From positions 34,192 through 70,373 of the forward strand of contig JACFNR010000010.1 in assembly GCA_019454765.1 (NCBI GenBank): a stretch of 36,182 nt of DNA, given 5' to 3'. A program made the position numbers and the translations under genes. The first letter of the stretch is position 1; each line of letters starts with the position of its first letter. The DNA is from Trueperaceae bacterium (GTDB lineage: Bacteria > Deinococcota > Deinococci > Deinococcales > Trueperaceae). Of the stretch, positions 32,378 through 36,182 are shown one piece after another. The notes beneath the pieces are model-generated. The model made no database searches. It was given only the letters and a program-made list of their open reading frames with translations, and had not been told where the DNA came from.

Positions 32378-33097
32378 TCACTCCGCGTCGTCGGCCTCCG
32401 GCGTGAAGCGGTAACCCACGCCCCACACGGTGTGGAAGTAGATGGGTTTGGCCGGGTCGGGCTCGAACCGGCGCCTTAGCCGCACCACGAAGTTGTCGAC
32501 GGTGCGTGCGCTCGGGAAGGCGGCGCGGCCCCACACGGCGTCGAGGATGTCGTCGCGGCTGACCACCTGCCCCGCCCGCCGGGCCAGCAGCGCGAGGATC
32601 CCGGCCTCGCGCTGGCTCAGCTCGAGGGAGGTGCCGTCGGCGAGGCGAGCCGTCCAGGCGCGCAGGTCCACCACGTGACCGCCGAACGCCAGGCGGGCAC
32701 CGGCGGCGCGTGGGGCACCGGCCCTGTCGAGGAGGCGGCGCACGCGGAGCAGGAACTCGGGCAGGTGGAACGGCTTGGCGAGGTAATCGTCCCCGCCCGA
32801 CGCCAGCCCCTCGACCCGCTCCTCGGGCCGACCCTTGGCCGACAGGAACAGCACCGGCGTGTCGTCGCCCGCCGCGCGCCGCTCTCGGCAGAGGGAGTAG
32901 CCGTCCTGGTACGGCAGCATCACGTCGAGCACGACGAGGTCGGGGCGGTCGTCGCGCCAGGCGCTCGCGCCGGCGCGCCCGTCGCCGGCGTGTCGCACCT
33001 CATGACCCTCGGCCTCCAGGTTGTCCGTGAGGACGGAGACGAGCACCGCCTCGTCCTCGATGATGAGCACCCTGGCGCCGGCCACGCCGCCGCTCAC
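32378..33097 (-). CDS. OmpR/PhoB-family response regulator
   Basis: DNA-binding regulator of 239 residues. The receiver domain has the acidic pair in LIIEDEA, phospho-acceptor Asp58 in LVVLDVMLPYQDG and the lysine of DDYLAKPF. The C-terminal winged helix reads LSQREAGILALLARRAGQVV and ends YFHTVWGVGYRF, typical of the OmpR/PhoB group. It starts with GTG 33097 overlapping the stop of the kinase gene (GTGA), and GGxGGR-rich sequence precedes it. It is the last gene of the nuclease-helicase, kinase, regulator unit and should be the output of the kinase. Confidence 0.9.
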   Translation of the reverse strand: MSGGVAGARVLIIEDEAVLVSVLTDNLEAEGHEVRHAGDGRAGASAWRDDRPDLVVLDVMLPYQDGYSLCRERRAAGDDTPVLFLSAKGRPEERVEGLASGGDDYLAKPFHLPEFLLRVRRLLDRAGAPRAAGARLAFGGHVVDLRAWTARLADGTSLELSQREAGILALLARRAGQVVSRDDILDAVWGRAAFPSARTVDNFVVRLRRRFEPDPAKPIYFHTVWGVGYRFTPEADDAE

Positions 33098-34230
33098 GCG
33101 ACCGCCCTCGCCGCGGCCCGTCGACGGCGCGCGGCCGGCGCGGCGACGAGCGGCACCAAGACGGTGACGACCGTGCCGCCGCCGACACGCCCCTCGAGCC
33201 GCACCCGACCGGCCATGGCCTCCACCGCCCGCCTCACCAGGTAGAGGCCGAGGCCCAGGCCCGGCGCCGTGCGCGTCAGCTCGTTCCCCACCCGGTAGAA
33301 CCGGTCGAAGACGCTCGCCCGCTCGGCCTCGGGCACGCCGCTGCCCCTGTCCTCGACCCGCAGGCGCGCCCAGGCGCCGTGACGGTCGACGCTCACCTCC
33401 ACGCGCTTGACGGGCCCGGGCGTGTACTTCACGGCGTTGTCGACCAGGTTCTCCACGACGGTGGCGACGTCGTCCGCCCGCGCCGCCACCGTGAGCGGAC
33501 CCTCGGCCACCACCAGTTCGACCGCGGCGCCGCGCGCCTCGTAGGCCGGCGTGGCGCGGTCGAGCGCCGCTCTCACCAGGCGCGCCAGGTCGTGCGGCGC
33601 CGGCGCCGGCAGCGCCGCTCCGGCCTCCAGCCGAGCGGTGGCCAGGACCTGCTCGCCGGTGCGCTCGATGCGCTCCACCTCGAGGCTCATGGTGCGCAGG
33701 TAAGCCTGCACCTTCTCCGGTGGGAGCGCCCGCAGTTGCAGCGTCTCGACCAGCAGCCTCAGGGTGCTGACCGGCGTCTTGAACTCGTGCCCGACGGCGT
33801 CGAGGAAGTTGCGTTGCCTGCGCTTCAGCTCCCGCTCGAGCCGGAGGCTGCGGCCGATGATGAAGAGCCCCGCCATGACCACCAGCACGAAGAACGGACC
33901 CTCGAACGAGAACATCCGCACCACGCGGCGCTGCGAGCTCAGGAACGCCTCCATCCCGGTCGCGTCGACCTCGACACCGCCGCCGGGCGCCAGGCGCAGG
34001 TACGGCTCGCGCGCCAACGCCGCCGCCACCTCGTCGTCGGCCCCCAGCTCCAGGAGCGCGTCCAGCGTGGCGGCCTCGAGTTCGAGGCTCGCGAGCCTGC
34101 CCGCGCCGACCTCCGCCACGTAGCGGCTCATGAAGAAGAGCCACCACCCCATCTGAGCGGTCACGAACACGATGATGACCACGAACGCGGCGCGGGTGGC
34201 GGAGCGCGAGGTGAACGCGCCGCCCGTCAC
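33094..34230 (-). CDS. Membrane sensor histidine kinase
   Basis: Kinase of 378 residues. A first membrane helix spans about residues 12-34, an outer sensory loop of about 80 residues follows, and a second helix spans about 115-138 (FFVLVVMAGLFIIG). The dimerisation domain has His148 in AVGHEFKTPVSTLRLL, followed by the ATPase boxes ENLVDNAVKYTPG, DRGSGVPE and GLGLGLYLV. It has no HAMP or PAS domain. Start GTG 34230 is chosen because it overlaps the stop of the nuclease-helicase gene (GTGA). The signal is unknown; the small outer loop gives few clues. Confidence 0.9.
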   Translation of the reverse strand: MTGGAFTSRSATRAAFVVIIVFVTAQMGWWLFFMSRYVAEVGAGRLASLELEAATLDALLELGADDEVAAALAREPYLRLAPGGGVEVDATGMEAFLSSQRRVVRMFSFEGPFFVLVVMAGLFIIGRSLRLERELKRRQRNFLDAVGHEFKTPVSTLRLLVETLQLRALPPEKVQAYLRTMSLEVERIERTGEQVLATARLEAGAALPAPAPHDLARLVRAALDRATPAYEARGAAVELVVAEGPLTVAARADDVATVVENLVDNAVKYTPGPVKRVEVSVDRHGAWARLRVEDRGSGVPEAERASVFDRFYRVGNELTRTAPGLGLGLYLVRRAVEAMAGRVRLEGRVGGGTVVTVLVPLVAAPAARRRRAAARAVA

Positions 34231-36101
34231 GACCGCGCGGCTCCCCTGCCGGCCGCCGCGAAGTACTCGCGCGTCTCCTCGTCGGGGCTCCACAGGAAGC
34301 AGCCCTTCGCACCGCGCGTCATCAGCGTCCGGTAGGTGTTCTTGATGACCTCGTCGGCGAGCCGCAGCGCGCGTGCAGGGTCGCGCCTGTGCATCCCCTT
34401 GAAGCCCCTGACGGTCGAGTCGTGGCGCGAGCGCGCGAAGGCGTCGGTGACGACGCGCCCGTCGCGCACGATCAGGTCCGGGCCGACCAAGACCCCGACG
34501 TGGTCGAGCTCGAGCCCCTGGCAGGTGTGGATGCATCCGACCTGCTCAACCGAGTTCGGCTTCAAGATCCACAAGCTGCCGTCGTCGCGCAGGTTCCATT
34601 GCGCCGCGAAGCCGTGCTCTGGGAACTCGATGTCGAACGCGGCGGCGTCGTCCTTGCTGCGCCAGTCCCAGCAGTAGCCCGCCACCATCCGCGCCCTGTT
34701 GTTCGCCACGTTCGCGTCGATCACGAGGTCCCTGAGCTCGGTGGGCGACCCGGTCACGACGAACTCGTAGTCCACGCCGCTCAGGTCGGTGTTGGCCGTC
34801 TCGCGCACCTGCAGCGTGTGGTCCACCCAGGCCAGGTAGCCGTCAGAGCCGTTGCAACGGAACTGCGACCCGAGGCGCCCGTACGTCACGCACGCACCGG
34901 CGCGCAGCGCCTGTTCCGCGATGGTCCTCACGCGCCCGATGTCCTTGAAGGTGACGCGCTGCGACTCGTCGATGAAGAAGACGCTCGCCTTGGAGGCGGC
35001 GATGATCTCCGCGATCTGGTTCTCGCCGCGGTTGCCGTACATGCCCGACTTCTCGTTGAGCCGGTGCGCCTCGTCCACCACGAGGACGTCGAAGGCGTCC
35101 GGCTCCACGTCGACGTACGCCCCCGAGCCCTTGAAGAGGTTGCCGATGCGGCCGCGCTTGAGGCTGCCCGCCAGCTTCGCGGCGTAGACCTCGCGCGGCG
35201 CGGCGTTGCGGGTCACGTACTGCGTCACGAGCTCGCGCTTCGTGAGTTCCACCAAGAGGTTCACGGCCACGACCGACTTGCCGGTCCCCGGTCCGCCCTC
35301 GACGACGTAGACCTGCTTCCGCCCCGCCTCGCCTTCGGCCGCGAGGCGCAGCGCCGTCTCGTAGACGAGCTTCTGGTCGTCGATGAGGTGGAACTCGCTG
35401 TTCCCCGCGAGAAGTCCCGCGAGGTGATCGGCGAGGGAGCGCGACGGGCGGATGCGGCCACCCTCGATCCGGTACATCAGCTCGCCGCAGTCGCCCTGGT
35501 GGACGTGGCGACGGATGAAGCGCTGCAACGCCTCGCGCTCGTGCTTGAGGAAGAGCGGCGCTCGGCCGACGTGGTCGGCGTAGAGCTCCCCCTTGAGCTC
35601 GGTGGCGCCGCAGTTATGAAGGTAGGCGCACGGCAGGAGCGCGACGTCCTCGTCCTGAACGGTCTCGTTGAAGTCCTCGAGCAACGCGGCGTACGTCCAC
35701 GCCTGGTAGGACGGGTGCGGGAGCTCCCGGTCGGCGCCGCCCACGAACGCGACCACTACGCCGTCCATGGTCGTGCAGGCCGCGCGGTCCCACTGTTTGA
35801 GTTCGACGATCACGGCCGCCGGCCGCCGCTGCGGGGCCCTACCCAGGCCAGTGACGATGAAGTCGATGCGCTTGGAGGTCTGCGGGATCTTGAACTCGAG
35901 GGCCACGCCAGCGTCCTCGGGGATGATGCCGTCGTCCAGGACGTGCCGCATGTACTGGAGGGAGTTCTGCCACGACCTGATCTCTCGCGGGGAGACGCCA
36001 CCATACCCCCGCTGCCGCAGTGCCGCCAGGATGCGGTCGGCGATCTCGCTGCTCTCGACGTGTCGGATGAACTCTCGCTTGGTTGCGGTGTAGACGAGCA
36101 T
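34227..36101 (-). CDS. RecB-like nuclease fused to DUF2075/Schlafen-3-type helicase
   Basis: Cytoplasmic protein of 624 residues. The N-terminal part carries a PD-(D/E)XK nuclease pattern: Asp80 in RIDFIV, Glu100 and Lys102 in VIVELKQWD, then Gln133 and Tyr137 in YQAWTY, matching the QxxxY motif of RecB/AddB/Cas4 nucleases. The C-terminal part is a DUF2075 helicase/ATPase with Walker A GGPGTGKSV (Lys275), Walker B VLVVDEAHRLNE, a QFR motif and the family's CQGLELDHVGV and NTYRTLMTRGAKG. It may process DNA or RNA in repair or defence. TACACT (36115-36120) is a possible -10. It is joined to the kinase gene by a GTGA overlap. Domain identity is firm; the role is not known. Confidence 0.88.
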   Translation of the reverse strand: MLVYTATKREFIRHVESSEIADRILAALRQRGYGGVSPREIRSWQNSLQYMRHVLDDGIIPEDAGVALEFKIPQTSKRIDFIVTGLGRAPQRRPAAVIVELKQWDRAACTTMDGVVVAFVGGADRELPHPSYQAWTYAALLEDFNETVQDEDVALLPCAYLHNCGATELKGELYADHVGRAPLFLKHEREALQRFIRRHVHQGDCGELMYRIEGGRIRPSRSLADHLAGLLAGNSEFHLIDDQKLVYETALRLAAEGEAGRKQVYVVEGGPGTGKSVVAVNLLVELTKRELVTQYVTRNAAPREVYAAKLAGSLKRGRIGNLFKGSGAYVDVEPDAFDVLVVDEAHRLNEKSGMYGNRGENQIAEIIAASKASVFFIDESQRVTFKDIGRVRTIAEQALRAGACVTYGRLGSQFRCNGSDGYLAWVDHTLQVRETANTDLSGVDYEFVVTGSPTELRDLVIDANVANNRARMVAGYCWDWRSKDDAAAFDIEFPEHGFAAQWNLRDDGSLWILKPNSVEQVGCIHTCQGLELDHVGVLVGPDLIVRDGRVVTDAFARSRHDSTVRGFKGMHRRDPARALRLADEVIKNTYRTLMTRGAKGCFLWSPDEETREYFAAAGRGAARS

Positions 36102-36114
36102 GAGCGTTGCCAGG

Positions 36115-36120
36115 AGTGTA
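36115..36120 (-). promoter_or_regulatory. -10-like box of the nuclease-helicase unit
   Basis: TACACT on the minus strand, 13 nt before ATG 36101, would give a leader of about 7 nt. No clear -35. Confidence 0.35.
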
Positions 36121-36122
36121 CC

Positions 36123-36143
36123 CCCGCCCCGCGGCGGGGCGGG
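36123..36143. terminator. GC hairpin near the window edge
   Basis: Stem of about 9-10 bp (36123-36132 with 36134-36143) upstream of the nuclease-helicase promoter. It probably ends or insulates a neighbouring unit outside the window. No T-run. Confidence 0.4.
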
Positions 36144-36182
36144 CGGCGGGCGTTACCCGGCGCGTACGGCGCGCGGGACGTG

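Noticed and set aside
33098-34312. Extension of the response regulator frame through the kinase gene
   Set aside because: The sequence upstream of GTG 33097 is not protein-like and overlaps the kinase in another frame; the regulator starts at 33097.
1-36182. CRISPR array, tRNA, prophage or insertion sequence
   Set aside because: No regularly spaced repeats, cloverleaf-like sequence, integrase, transposase or phage structural gene was found on either strand.

Overview
The window is very GC-rich bacterial chromosome, densely coded on both strands. There is no rRNA, tRNA, CRISPR array, prophage or insertion sequence that I can recognise. Gene content and style suggest a Deinococcota member, possibly a Truepera-like lineage. 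The supports are a RarA protein with a long C-terminal extension, a HAD-GH65 fusion, frequent GTG starts with 4-nt GTGA overlaps, and several genes whose start codon lies 6 nt after a TANNNT -10 box, as expected of leaderless transcripts common in Deinococcus. The taxon is an inference.

Layout. 118-2397 (+) rarA-type ATPase with a methyltransferase-like tail. 2424-4001 (+) an MFS exporter behind a possible coupled leader ORF. 4033-4656 (+) an HD-domain phosphohydrolase. 4758-8623 (+) a complete AfuABC/FbpABC-type ABC importer, followed by a small helical protein (8702-8950) and a nagB-like deaminase (9022-9822) with its own promoter. 9914-10138 (+) a 74-aa unknown protein with a hairpin at the start of its leader.

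10175-17142 (-) holds a heterodimeric ABC exporter (two half-transporters) behind a TetR regulator with a clear operator, a tiny membrane protein, a UGT-type glycosyltransferase and a flippase-like membrane protein. 17434-18747 (+) is a class III aminotransferase, convergent with a glycine-betaine-type importer (substrate-binding protein, permease, ATPase with CBS-like tail; 18869-22088, -). Two strong hairpins separate them.

22336-27424 is a divergent pair of units: an RraA-like protein (-) against a nitrilase-family amidase followed by a peptide-type ABC importer lacking ATPase genes (+). 27521-30583 (+) is a beta-phosphoglucomutase/GH65 phosphorylase fusion. 30597-31304 (-) is a SAM methyltransferase. 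31426-32308 (+) is an Xre/RES toxin-antitoxin pair with repeated operator half-sites around the -10 box.

32378-36101 (-) is the most unusual block. A RecB-like nuclease fused to a DUF2075/Schlafen-3-type helicase is joined by GTGA overlaps to a sensor kinase and then an OmpR-type regulator. This suggests a single regulated unit that joins nucleic-acid processing to a signalling pair. Most of the rest of the window is nutrient import (iron or sugar phosphate, betaine, peptide), export and carbohydrate handling.
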